From assembly GCF_040530035.1 (NCBI RefSeq), contig NZ_JBEWCD010000002.1, positions 2,649,793 to 2,713,792 of the forward strand: 64,000 bases of DNA, given 5' to 3'. This DNA is from Roseibium sp. HPY-6 (GTDB lineage Bacteria; Pseudomonadota; Alphaproteobacteria; Rhizobiales; Stappiaceae). Shown piece after piece: positions 17,603 to 26,106 of this stretch (position 1 is its first letter; every line of letters starts with the position of its first letter). A program made the position numbers and the translations under genes. Under the pieces are notes generated by a model, which was given only the letters and a program-made list of their open reading frames with translations, was not told where the DNA came from and did not search any database.

Positions 17603-18790
17603 TCAGCCACCGCCTGAATACGTAAATGGCGCGGTTATGATGTTGACCGGCAAAGCAACCGTGTTTCCAACGAATGTGCCGAGGCTGTCGCCGAGTTTCG
17701 CGCCCCTGGCCGCGTCTGACGCAGACCGTAGCCCGGACTGTCCAAGTGTCTTGCGGAATTCCGGGCTGAGCTGCGCGAGCTGGGCAAACTTGGAGTGATT
17801 GGCCGCGTCAAGGGAATCGAGTTCGGTGACATCAATGACGATAGCGCCGAGCTCGGCGAGTTCCGCGTCATTGGAGTAAGCACCGACGCGTTCCTTGCCG
17901 CCCGCGATCGCTCTGGATATTCGCAAAGCCCTGTCATCGCGTGAGACAACCACAACATAAGGGTTGGCGGGCGTTCCGAGCTTCCTCAATTGTGCCTTGA
18001 ACAGGTCGATGTCGATGTCCGGCGCAGCTAGAATGGCGACTTCGACTTTACCTTCCAGGGCTCTTCGTTGCGCAGGCGATGCCTGTATCGCTGTCTCCAT
18101 CAGCAGCCAGTTCCCCATGGAGTGCGCGAGAATGGTGATCTTTTCTGCGTTCGATTGCGCCAGCTGGAGCATCGTCTCCGCCAGAGCCTGCCGCGCGATG
18201 CCAGCGCTGTTCAGGTCATAGACGTAGTCCTGAAGCCGTCCACGCGAAGCCCAGGTGAAAAGAACAGGTACAGCTTCGATGTCGCCGTCATGCACAACCT
18301 GCACGAAACGATAGAGCGCTTCCGGGAAGAGGGTGTTGTACCCGTGGATGAAGAGGAAAACCTCCCGCTTGCCTTTTGGCTTTTTTGCAAGCCTGGCATT
18401 GAGCTGCCGGGTAAAGGCGCTCTTGTCGGCAATGTAGCTGGCGCTGCGCGCAACAAAATCCGTTTCCGGGTTTCCCGGCAGAGTGTCCGGCCACTCCACC
18501 TGGCTGATTTCGTGGCTTGGCGGAACAGAAATGGTTGCCTGTGCATAGCTGACCTGCTGGCCGCGCTCTCCATTGAAATAGGTGTCGGGCCGGCTGTCGC
18601 GTTCCCGTGTCGTCACAACGAGAATGTCATGCGATTCAGCTCCTTGTGCCGGAACTGCATTCAGCGCCAGTGCGCCGACCTCAGGCCGGCTGCCGCACGC
18701 GGCCAGAAAAATCAAAGACATCAGCAACACCAGGTCCCTGTAAGGCCGGAAGCTGGATTTTGATGCCGTTGCAATGGGTCTTGGTGTCAT
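17603..18790 (-). CDS. Lipoprotein alpha/beta hydrolase (DUF900 type)
   Basis: This 395-residue protein begins with a lipoprotein signal ending in the lipobox LAAC (Cys about residue 32), so it is membrane-anchored outside the cytoplasm. The alpha/beta hydrolase core shows the oxyanion region REVFLFIHGYNTLFPEA and the nucleophile elbow ILAHSMGNWLLME. The acid and histidine lie further on (AAPDIDID; NHSKFAQL). DUF900 members are predicted esterases of unknown substrate. It is followed by the DUF1289-protease pair about 70 bases on, on the same strand, and may share their transcript. Confidence 0.87.
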   Translation of the reverse strand: MTPRPIATASKSSFRPYRDLVLLMSLIFLAACGSRPEVGALALNAVPAQGAESHDILVVTTRERDSRPDTYFNGERGQQVSYAQATISVPPSHEISQVEWPDTLPGNPETDFVARSASYIADKSAFTRQLNARLAKKPKGKREVFLFIHGYNTLFPEALYRFVQVVHDGDIEAVPVLFTWASRGRLQDYVYDLNSAGIARQALAETMLQLAQSNAEKITILAHSMGNWLLMETAIQASPAQRRALEGKVEVAILAAPDIDIDLFKAQLRKLGTPANPYVVVVSRDDRALRISRAIAGGKERVGAYSNDAELAELGAIVIDVTELDSLDAANHSKFAQLAQLSPEFRKTLGQSGLRSASDAARGAKLGDSLGTFVGNTVALPVNIITAPFTYSGGG

Positions 18791-18818
18791 GATGAATAGC
18801 TGTCCGCGCTGCGCCTTC

Positions 18819-19691
18819 TCAAGGCACCATAAGCATACCCGTCAAAAATCCAAGCCCGCAGATTTGCTGAATCGCCCCGAGAACATCGCCGGTAACGCCA
18901 CCGATTTTTTTCTCTGCAATGTACCCCACAAAAAATGCCGCCCCGATTGCGAGCACAAGCGCAAGGAAGAGTGCCGGAATGGAAAGAAGCAGTACCGCAG
19001 GTGCCAGTAGCGGGACGCTCACCAGAACGGCTTGTTTCAGGGCATTGCCGTCAGGTTTGCCGAACCGGGCGGCCAGTCCTTGCGGGCGGGCGAGGGGGTG
19101 TTGATACCACTGCCATACCAAGAGCGTCCGGCTAATGCTCTCGGTTGCTAAAAACAAGAGCGCGGCGTCCGCCGGGTCGAACCGTTGCCACAACGCGGCC
19201 AGCAGGACGACACGCAACAGGACCGACAAAGCAAGCGCCAGGGCACCGAAGGAACCGATCCGGCTGTCTTTCATGATTTCCAGACGCCTGTCACGCGTTG
19301 CTCCTCCAAAAAATCCATCGGCAACATCACTCAGCCCGTCTTCATGAAGTGCACCGGTCGTCGCTGCGAGCAGGGCGACGGCAAAGGCGGCAACGGCAAG
19401 TGTGGGGAGGCTTGTATAAGCGAGCAGCATGCCCAGACCCGCTGCCGGCAATGCAACAACAAATCCCGCGAAGGGAGCTGCGCGGGCAGATCTTTCGAAT
19501 TGCGGTGCCGCTGCGGGATCGTCCAGCGGGTTCACTCGTGGCAGAGGCAAGCGCGAGAAAAACCGGATCCAGGCTGCAGCATCGGCAGCAAATAGCCTGA
19601 CACGGTCTGAAGCGTCTCCGGATCCTGGTTTTGCTGCCTTGGGACTCGGTTCACGCCTGGAAACTGGGTATTGGTCGGTTTCGGGGCTCAT
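18819..19691 (-). CDS. cobS: Adenosylcobinamide-GDP ribazoletransferase
   Basis: CobS (CobV in Pseudomonas) joins alpha-ribazole to adenosylcobinamide-GDP to complete adenosylcobalamin in the inner membrane. The 290-residue form shown here starts at the ATG at 19691; an in-frame TTG at 19721 would add ten residues. The family signature LHEDGLSDVADGFFGG (two metal-binding Asp) follows hydrophobic helices, with KDSRIGSFGALAL next and further helices to the end. The 40 residues before the first helix are polar, longer than usual. It faces cobT, whose product makes the ribazole phosphate, across a short gap. Confidence 0.93.
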   Translation of the reverse strand: MSPETDQYPVSRREPSPKAAKPGSGDASDRVRLFAADAAAWIRFFSRLPLPRVNPLDDPAAAPQFERSARAAPFAGFVVALPAAGLGMLLAYTSLPTLAVAAFAVALLAATTGALHEDGLSDVADGFFGGATRDRRLEIMKDSRIGSFGALALALSVLLRVVLLAALWQRFDPADAALLFLATESISRTLLVWQWYQHPLARPQGLAARFGKPDGNALKQAVLVSVPLLAPAVLLLSIPALFLALVLAIGAAFFVGYIAEKKIGGVTGDVLGAIQQICGLGFLTGMLMVP

Positions 19692-19756
19692 CAGGCCGGT
19701 CCTGTGCTTGAGTTTTTCCAAGGCGCGGTTATAGATCAGCCGCCTAGCAGGACCAA

Positions 19757-20818
19757 ATGTCGGCTCGCAACCAAAAACAGACCGGGAAAAAGAATATGTC
19801 CCTTTCCGAAACCGCGCTTCCCTTCGATGATATCCGGAACCTCGTAAAATCGATGCCCGGTCCGGATGAGGAAGCGTTGGCGAAAGTCAGGGAGCGGGAC
19901 AGCCAGCTGACTAAACCTGGCGGATCCCTCGGGCGGCTTGAGGAGATCGCGGAATGGTTGGCGGCCTGGTCTGGCAAAGCCCCACCGGTGATTACCAGAC
20001 CGATGGTTGCCATCTTCGCTTCAGCGCACGGTGTGGCCGAGGAAGGTGTTTCCGCATTTCCGAGCGCTGTGAACAAGCAGATGGTCGAAAATTTCGCGGC
20101 CGGCGGTGCCGCGATCAATCAGATTTGCCGCGTGAATGACATCGGCCTGAAAGTTTTTGACCTTGCTGTCGACATGCCGACGCCAAGCATCACGCGCGAG
20201 GATGCCATGGATGAAGCCAACTGCGCGGCGACAATGGCTTATGGAATGGAAGCGCTCGCCGGCGGGATTGATCTTATTTGCCTCGGCGAGATGGGCATCG
20301 GCAATACGACGGTCGCTGCGGCTGTGTTCCACGGGTTGTTCGGTGGAAACGCGGCTGACTGGATCGGCCGGGGAACCGGTGTTGATGATGAGGGTCTTGA
20401 GAGAAAGCGCGCAGCTGTCGAAAAGGCTGTTGCACGACTGAACGGCGAAAAGGATCCGCTGGAAATTCTGCGCCGGACTGGTGGGCGTGAGATTGCCGCA
20501 ATGGCGGGCCTGATCATCGCAGCCCGCCTCCAGCGGGTTCCTGTGATTGTCGACGGCTTCGTGACGACCGCCGCAGCCGCTGTTGTCTATGCAATGGATC
20601 CGGCAGGCCTGGATCACTGTCTTTTCGCTCATGTTTCGGCTGAGCACGCCCATGCCAGGGTTCTGGAACACATGGGCAAGGATGCCTTGTTCGACTTCGG
20701 CATGCGTTTGGGTGAAGGGTCGGGCGCAGCTCTCGCGGCAGGTTTCGTCAAGGTTGCTGCGGAAACCCATTCCGGAATGGCAACTTTCGCTGACGCCGGG
20801 GTGTCCGAAAAGTCCTGA
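19757..20818 (+). CDS. cobT: Nicotinate-nucleotide--dimethylbenzimidazole phosphoribosyltransferase
   Basis: CobT (CobU in Pseudomonas) transfers phosphoribose from nicotinate mononucleotide to dimethylbenzimidazole to give alpha-ribazole phosphate. The 353 residues contain TKPGGSLGRLEEIAEW, IFASAHGVAEEGVSAFP, the CobT signature GEMGIGNTTVAAAV and, near the end, the catalytic Glu region in RLGEGSGAALA. The ATG at 19757 has AGGA upstream; the ATG at 19796 (MSLSETALPFDD) is also plausible and gives 340 residues. It is divergent from cobS, so the late nucleotide-loop genes share one promoter region. I see no cobalamin riboswitch in the 75-base gap. Confidence 0.95.
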   Translation: MSARNQKQTGKKNMSLSETALPFDDIRNLVKSMPGPDEEALAKVRERDSQLTKPGGSLGRLEEIAEWLAAWSGKAPPVITRPMVAIFASAHGVAEEGVSAFPSAVNKQMVENFAAGGAAINQICRVNDIGLKVFDLAVDMPTPSITREDAMDEANCAATMAYGMEALAGGIDLICLGEMGIGNTTVAAAVFHGLFGGNAADWIGRGTGVDDEGLERKRAAVEKAVARLNGEKDPLEILRRTGGREIAAMAGLIIAARLQRVPVIVDGFVTTAAAAVVYAMDPAGLDHCLFAHVSAEHAHARVLEHMGKDALFDFGMRLGEGSGAALAAGFVKVAAETHSGMATFADAGVSEKS

Positions 20819-20820
20819 AG

Positions 20821-22437
20821 TCAGGCGGAGCGGGCTTTTCTGTTACGCGGGTCAAAAGCTTCGGCGGCAGAGGTTTTGGTGTCTTCCGCATAGCTCATGT
20901 TCCGGGACGGAGGCAGGCTGACGGTAACTTCGGTGCCTTCTCTCAGCCGCGAGCGGATAGAAAACTTGCCGTCATGCATGCTGACAAGCGCCTGAACGAT
21001 CGAAAGCCCGAGCCCGGTGCCCTGTTCGGCACTCTTGATGGCGTGCGAGCCCTGGCCAAATGCTTCAAGAACGGTTGGAATTTCCTCTTCCGGAATGCCG
21101 GGTCCATTGTCGCGGATGGAGACATACTGGCCACCGTCGGTCGTCGGCCCGAGGTTTATGCGGACTTCTCCGCCGACCGGCGTGAATTTCACCGCATTTG
21201 ACATAAGGTTCAAAATGACTTGCCTGAGAGCACGTTCGTCGGCCCAAACGCGGGGCAGGTCGGCCTGATGAGAGTGATGCAGCGCAATTGACTTGGCTTT
21301 TGCGCGTACCTTCATCATGGTTCCGCACTCCGCGACGACATCCTCCAAAAGGATCGGCTCTTCGTGCAGCTCGTGCCGTCCGGCTTCGATCCGCGACAGA
21401 TCGAGAATCTCATTGATCAGATTGAGGAGATGGTCGCCAGAACCGTGGATGTCCTCTGCATAGGAACGGTAGTTCTTGTTTTCCATCGGACCGAGAACTT
21501 CGTCCTTCATAATCTCCGAAAAACCAAGAATGGCGTTCAAAGGCGTGCGCAACTCGTGGCTCATTGTGGCCAGAAAACGGGACTTGGCCAGATTTGCAGC
21601 CTCGGCCCGGCGGCGTGCTTCGTCGGAGACGGAATTTGCTGTCTCCAGCTCCGCGATGAGATGGTCCTTCTCGGCGCGATACTCCAGCATCGTGTTGGCA
21701 TTTTTGAGCAGCTGGTTCCCCAAAATGAGGAAGAAGCCCTGTGCACCGATTGCCATAGCCGCAAGCGTATAGTGAACAGCGCTGGACTGTTGCAGGAAGC
21801 TGAAAGTCACGACGAACGTGATCGGCAACGTGCTTGCCAGCAGGCACTTTGGCAGGTTGGCGGACTGCATCGTGTTCATCGCGATGACAATCAGCAGCGT
21901 GGCGAAATGAAAGATGACCAAACCGTCGCCGGATCCGATGGCTTCCGGCATCAGGAAGAACATGGCCCAGCTGCATCCATAGATGAAATCGCCGATCACG
22001 AAACGCCGGCGCCAGATGATGCGGACTTTCTGATCAGAGGGAGCCTTTTCGTAGGAATGGCTGATGACAACCATCAGAAAATGCGTGCAGATCGTTACCA
22101 GGAACCACGCACCCATGAATTGCGGGCTCACCCACAGAGAAGAAATTGCTGCGACGATGAGGGCCAGCAGTGGTGCGGCGAAGGCCGCGTTGATGCGGGT
22201 GTCGGCAAAAAGATGCTGACGCTCGTGCTCAAAAGTCGATTGCCGCGTATCAGAAGCCCCAAGACGGCTGCGGATGTCGCGGACCGAACGCGCCATTTCC
22301 CGGCGCCGGAGCGCACGTTGTTTGTTGATAGCGAGAATATCGCTTTCGGTTTCTGACGCGTGGGACTTCATCGGCCGCCCGGACGGTGTTGATTTCGTTA
22401 TTGTGATACTGCGTGTTTCGCCACACTGACTCACCAT
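20821..22437 (-). CDS. Membrane histidine kinase of the PdhS/DivJ/PleC type
   Basis: This 538-residue sensor kinase has a cytoplasmic leader and six or so hydrophobic helices (about residues 80-240). A short coiled coil (KDHLIAELETANSVSDEARR) leads to the dimerisation domain with the phospho-acceptor in MSHELRTPLNAILGFSEIM (His about 291). The ATPase domain shows the N box LNLMSNAVKFTP, G1 box IRDNGPGIPEEE and G2 box GTGLGLSIVQALV. That H-box matches the alphaproteobacterial kinases acting on DivK, so a link to cell-cycle or stress signalling is possible but inferred. No response regulator gene is adjacent. It ends two bases from cobT. Confidence 0.9.
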   Translation of the reverse strand: MVSQCGETRSITITKSTPSGRPMKSHASETESDILAINKQRALRRREMARSVRDIRSRLGASDTRQSTFEHERQHLFADTRINAAFAAPLLALIVAAISSLWVSPQFMGAWFLVTICTHFLMVVISHSYEKAPSDQKVRIIWRRRFVIGDFIYGCSWAMFFLMPEAIGSGDGLVIFHFATLLIVIAMNTMQSANLPKCLLASTLPITFVVTFSFLQQSSAVHYTLAAMAIGAQGFFLILGNQLLKNANTMLEYRAEKDHLIAELETANSVSDEARRRAEAANLAKSRFLATMSHELRTPLNAILGFSEIMKDEVLGPMENKNYRSYAEDIHGSGDHLLNLINEILDLSRIEAGRHELHEEPILLEDVVAECGTMMKVRAKAKSIALHHSHQADLPRVWADERALRQVILNLMSNAVKFTPVGGEVRINLGPTTDGGQYVSIRDNGPGIPEEEIPTVLEAFGQGSHAIKSAEQGTGLGLSIVQALVSMHDGKFSIRSRLREGTEVTVSLPPSRNMSYAEDTKTSAAEAFDPRNRKARSA

Positions 22438-22527
22438 TCCTTAAGATCGTCCTCAAGATCGTGGTAAGGATTGTCTTAATCAGCTGTATCAAGGTGCAAC
22501 TCGTTGTCTTTCAAACCGAATTCCTCA

Positions 22528-23142
22528 ATGCTCAAAGGAACCTCCGAGCGTATCCGGGCCTGCCGGAAGTGTGTGGAGAATCCGGACGGAAAACCCTTGC
22601 AACACGAACCTCGTCCGGTGCTTCAGATCTCTCCCACGGCAAGATTGTGCATTTCTGGCCAGGCGCCGGGAACACGTGTCCATCAGAGCGGAAAACCGTT
22701 TACCGACCCGTCCGGTGACAGGCTCAGGAATTGGATGGATATTGATGAGAAGGCTTTCTACGACCCGGCACGTCTGGCGATCATTCCCATGGGGTTCTGT
22801 TTTCCTGGCCTGGATTCAAAGGGCGGCGACCTTCCGCCTCGAAAGGAATGCCGCAGTCTTTGGCATGACGACTTGTTTGCGCAGATGGGGCAACTCGAGT
22901 TGATCCTGGTGATCGGACAATACGCACAGGCCTATCACCTGGGTCCAACCCGCAAGAAGAGCCTGACAGAAACCGTCGCGACCTGGAAAACCTATTTCGA
23001 GGCAGCGCCCGAACCGGGAAAGCCGAACGTAATCCCCTTGCCGCATCCCTCATGGCGCAACAATGCTTGGCTCAAGAAAAATCCCTGGTTTGAAAGCGAA
23101 TTGCTTCCGGTCCTGCGTAAGGAAGTGGCGCGACTGATTTAG
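22528..23142 (+). CDS. Uracil-DNA glycosylase family protein
   Basis: This 204-residue protein has the family 4/5-type uracil-DNA glycosylase core. An early CRKC motif leads to CISGQAPGTRVHQSGKPFTD, matching the GQAPG.....G.PF active-site segment. Later VIGQYAQAYHLG and PLPHPSWRNNAW supply the glycine-rich and HPS-type motifs. The four cysteines of Fe-S members are only partly present (CRKC, GFCF, ECRS). It would remove uracil or damaged pyrimidines from DNA, although some members of this group are uncharacterised. I chose the ATG at 22528; a TTG at 22504 is possible. Confidence 0.85.
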   Translation: MLKGTSERIRACRKCVENPDGKPLQHEPRPVLQISPTARLCISGQAPGTRVHQSGKPFTDPSGDRLRNWMDIDEKAFYDPARLAIIPMGFCFPGLDSKGGDLPPRKECRSLWHDDLFAQMGQLELILVIGQYAQAYHLGPTRKKSLTETVATWKTYFEAAPEPGKPNVIPLPHPSWRNNAWLKKNPWFESELLPVLRKEVARLI

Positions 23143-23301
23143 GCCGTGCGGGACGCTCTTTTGCAAAAAAATCCTAAAAAACTCGAGAATTGACAGGTGT
23201 TGCGAAAAAGAGGATACGTGTTGCGCTTTCATCGCAGAAAAATTTGCTGCAATTGGAGCGCTCGCCTTTCGAAACATGCCACCGAACCGGAGGCCGCCTG
23301 A

Positions 23302-23790
23302 ATGATTGACCGCATCGATCGCCGCATTCTGTCCATCCTGCAGGAAGACTGCACCGTGCCTGTCGCAGAAATCGGACGGCGGGTTGGTCTATCGACGACA
23401 CCCTGCTGGCGACGGATCCAGAAAATGGAAGAAGATGGCGTCATTACAGGACGTGTCGCGTTGCTCGACCCGGCCAAGGTGAACGCGAAGGTGACTGCGT
23501 TCGTTGCGATCACCACGAACCAGCATTCCGAGGACTGGCTCAAGAAATTCGCCGATGTCATTCAGGAGTTTCCGGAAGTGGTCGAGTTTTATCGAATGGC
23601 GGGGCAGGTGGACTACCTGTTGCGGGTCGCGGTTCCCGACATTGAGGCCTATGATACCTTTTACAAGAAGCTTATAGCCAAAATCGACATTTCAGACGTC
23701 TCAACGACATTCGCCATGGAGCAGATCAAAAATACGACGGCGCTGCCTCTGTCCTATGTCATGCCTGAAAAGTCGCGCGCTGAGTCTTGA
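23302..23790 (+). CDS. Lrp/AsnC-family transcriptional regulator
   Basis: This 162-residue protein combines an N-terminal helix-turn-helix (DRRILSILQEDCTVPVAEIG, then GLSTTPCWRRIQKMEEDGVI) with the C-terminal RAM ligand-binding domain (VTAFVAITTNQHSEDWLKKF; AGQVDYLLRVAVPD). Lrp proteins sense amino acids and bind DNA as octamers. A GGAGG at good spacing precedes the ATG at 23302. It stands alone between the DNA glycosylase and a membrane protein, so its targets cannot be inferred from neighbours. Confidence 0.95.
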   Translation: MIDRIDRRILSILQEDCTVPVAEIGRRVGLSTTPCWRRIQKMEEDGVITGRVALLDPAKVNAKVTAFVAITTNQHSEDWLKKFADVIQEFPEVVEFYRMAGQVDYLLRVAVPDIEAYDTFYKKLIAKIDISDVSTTFAMEQIKNTTALPLSYVMPEKSRAES

Positions 23791-23961
23791 AACCGAATAG
23801 ATGCCCGAAAGGCAATGAACGCGCGCTGACAGCATGGCTTTTCGCAATCGTCGAACCAGATGCCCCAGCATAAACATCGCGTTAAGCACTCCGGTTAACT
23901 GCAATTTCATGTCGGCCAAGTAACTTGGATTAAACGTGTTTTCAGAACCGCGAGACGGGAA

Positions 23962-25269
23962 TTGGTTTCTGCAGCCTTGAATACGATATCGTCAGTCTGT
24001 TCCGGCCTTTTGAAGGCCCGGGCAAACGTGCTTGATCTTCTCAAAGCCGACGATCTGAACGAGAGATTTGGCGGACCGGTTTTCGTCTTTGTCTTGATCG
24101 CTGTGTCTATTTTTCTGGGATCCTCATGGTACCAGAACGACTGGGGCGGTCTTTTCGACTTCCACAAAAACTTGTCTGACGTTCAGCGGGAAGACTTCGT
24201 TGCGTTTTACAGGGCCGGCGAAATGGCTCTTCAGGGCCGGGCCGCCGAAGCTTACGACCCGGTGCTGTTCAGCGAGCCGTTTTCCGAAAAGAACGAAAAC
24301 CTACTCTTCCTGAACCCGCCACATGCGCTGCTCTTTTTTGAGCCTCTCGCGCTGTTCTCCTATCCGGCTGCAAAGCTGATCGGGATGACGGTCTTTTTCG
24401 CAAGCTTCTTCGGCATGATCTACATGATCCGGCCCAATCTTGCCGCATGGCCATACCTCTTCATGCTTCTGTCACCGGGCGCGTTCTACGCATTCCAGCT
24501 TCTACAGCTCTCGCCCTTGATGACGTTTCTGTTGCTGTTTGCGATGATGAACAGCCGAGACAAGCCGTTTTTGAGCGGCATGGCGCTCGCACTCGTTACA
24601 ATCAAGCCGCAATACGGGTTGCTGCTGCCTGTGTTTCTTGTCGCCATGCGGGACTGGCGCACCTTCGTTTATGCCGCGATCGGTACGATCGGCCTGCTCG
24701 CTCTGTCTGTTGCCATCTATGGCGTGGGACTCTGGGAAACGTTCCTGACATCGATGCAAAGCGGAGCGCATTCGTTTCAGTTCTCTGCCAATCACGGCAT
24801 GATGTCGACGGTTGGCAGCTCATTTGGTAAATGGGGGGTGTCGCCGGAGATGCGCCTTGGGACGCAGCTTATGTCGATTGCCTTTGCCGCCGTTGTGGTC
24901 TGGTTTGCGGCGCGGCGGCTATCCAGAATGCGCGCCGTTGCGGTCTCGATGCTCGCCGTCACATTGGCGGCACCATCCTTCATGTATTACGACTGGCTGT
25001 TTTACTCGATCGCTTTGATGATTGTCCTGAAGGAAGTGCCAAGGTGGCCGCTGACACTACAGGCGACCGCTGCTCTGCTGTGGATCTCACCGACAATCCA
25101 CGACGTCCTGTCTGCCCGTGACTGGTTGACGTCAATGATATACTCAAGCCTGGTGCCCCTGATTGCCTTCATTGTCTTGTGTCAGGTCTGGATGCTCCTC
25201 AGCAGAGAGACCCGTCAGCCATCAGAACTCGGTCAGGGTGACGAACCATATGTGAGAACCGCATCTTGA
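23962..25269 (+). CDS. Membrane glycosyltransferase of family GT87 (DUF2029)
   Basis: This 435-residue integral membrane protein has about nine to ten hydrophobic helices and the GT87 pattern: an early luminal DFVAFYRAGEMALQG, where Asp and Tyr are near the active site, then AEAYDPVLFSE and FLNPPHALLFFEPLA. GT87 enzymes transfer sugars, mostly mannose, from polyprenyl phosphate donors at the outer face of the membrane. The start is a TTG at 23962 behind GACGGGA; no ATG occurs before the conserved region. Its sugar and acceptor are unknown. Confidence 0.85.
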   Translation: MVSAALNTISSVCSGLLKARANVLDLLKADDLNERFGGPVFVFVLIAVSIFLGSSWYQNDWGGLFDFHKNLSDVQREDFVAFYRAGEMALQGRAAEAYDPVLFSEPFSEKNENLLFLNPPHALLFFEPLALFSYPAAKLIGMTVFFASFFGMIYMIRPNLAAWPYLFMLLSPGAFYAFQLLQLSPLMTFLLLFAMMNSRDKPFLSGMALALVTIKPQYGLLLPVFLVAMRDWRTFVYAAIGTIGLLALSVAIYGVGLWETFLTSMQSGAHSFQFSANHGMMSTVGSSFGKWGVSPEMRLGTQLMSIAFAAVVVWFAARRLSRMRAVAVSMLAVTLAAPSFMYYDWLFYSIALMIVLKEVPRWPLTLQATAALLWISPTIHDVLSARDWLTSMIYSSLVPLIAFIVLCQVWMLLSRETRQPSELGQGDEPYVRTAS

Positions 25270-25296
25270 ACCTGGGAAATTTCTCGGGTGTCGTGG

Positions 25297-25941
25297 TTAC
25301 GCGGTGTCGACCGGATGCCGGGAGAAGAACCGCGCTGCTTCCGCGTCGCTGACCGGTTGGCCAGCGAAGATCTCCGCATAGTAGCGCATTCGCTTGAGCC
25401 GGGGCTCGAGCGGGTCCGTTGGTCCGTCCTTTTTCATTGAGATGTAGCCGATCTGGGTCTGGTAGACGGTATTGGCCCTCACATTTGCGTGCAGCGTGTC
25501 AAAGCCGAAGCGTTCGAACATGGCCTGGAGTGCTGAGACTCGAAGCCTGTCGGCGTCTTCAAGCTTGTCCGCCAGACGCATGTCTGAGTGCGCCCAATTG
25601 CGGACGGCAAATTCCAGGCGGGAATCGAACAGGTCCGGCAACAGCCAGAGATCAAATACATTCAGGATCGCTTCGGTGATTGAGTCCGCATAATCCTCCG
25701 ACCGTTTGATCAGGTTGCCCGTATTTTTGGACTGCCAGAGCGAAATCAGCGCGCCGAGAAGGTCGTTGCGATCTGTGAAATGACCGTAGAAACTTGTGCG
25801 TGAAAGCCCAAGCCGTTCGGAGAGTGGCATGACCTTGACCGCGTCGATCCCGCTTTCCAGCAAGGTCGCGTAGGCGGCCTGTATCCAGACATCACGCGTG
25901 CCGCGCCAGCCACTGGTCTTTTCGATCAAAAGGTCGTTCAT
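25297..25941 (-). CDS. TetR-family regulator of the betaine demethylase operon
   Basis: This 214-residue protein has a TetR-type DNA-binding domain (residues about 18-60; VMPLSERLGLSRTSFYGHFT) and a C-terminal ligand domain ending IFAGQPVSDAEAARFF. It is divergent from the three-gene demethylation operon. Two palindromes with GACAT/ATGTC arms sit between them, exactly two helical turns apart, and are the natural sites for this repressor. The inducer may be the betaine or an intermediate, which is inferred. Confidence 0.9.
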   Translation of the reverse strand: MNDLLIEKTSGWRGTRDVWIQAAYATLLESGIDAVKVMPLSERLGLSRTSFYGHFTDRNDLLGALISLWQSKNTGNLIKRSEDYADSITEAILNVFDLWLLPDLFDSRLEFAVRNWAHSDMRLADKLEDADRLRVSALQAMFERFGFDTLHANVRANTVYQTQIGYISMKKDGPTDPLEPRLKRMRYYAEIFAGQPVSDAEAARFFSRHPVDTA

Positions 25942-25983
25942 GGGCCTTGGTTAGCAGCCGTCAATCGCTCTTTCAATGGAAAT

Positions 25984-26018
25984 TGACATAAGTGTCATGA
26001 AAAGCGACATAGATGTCG
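25984..26018. promoter_or_regulatory. Twin palindromic operators for the TetR regulator
   Basis: TGACATAAGTGTCA (25984-25997) and CGACATAGATGTCG (26005-26018) share GACAT and TGTC arms, and their centres are 21 bases apart. They lie 43 bases from the TetR start and about 90 from the demethylase start, so one repressor pair could control both directions. Confidence 0.65.
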
Positions 26019-26106
26019 TTTTTGAGACTTTCCAACGACGCACAGCACAAACTAATGTCATCCGCGGTCGGGAATACCACGACCGGCTGCGAAGTGAGGG
26101 AAGCGC

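Noticed and set aside
19692..19756. Possible cobalamin riboswitch between cobS and cobT
   Set aside because: The gap is too short and lacks the conserved B12-box pattern.
20021..20770. A 249-codon minus-strand frame opposite cobT
   Set aside because: It has no motif and overlaps a well-supported cobT.
21364..22356. A 330-codon plus-strand frame inside the histidine kinase gene
   Set aside because: It is antisense to a kinase with intact catalytic motifs and shows no family features.
22440..22462. Tandem CTTAAGATCGT/CTCAAGATCGT repeats between the kinase and the DNA glycosylase
   Set aside because: Two imperfect copies 12 bases apart in a promoter region; could be chance, with no regulator to match.
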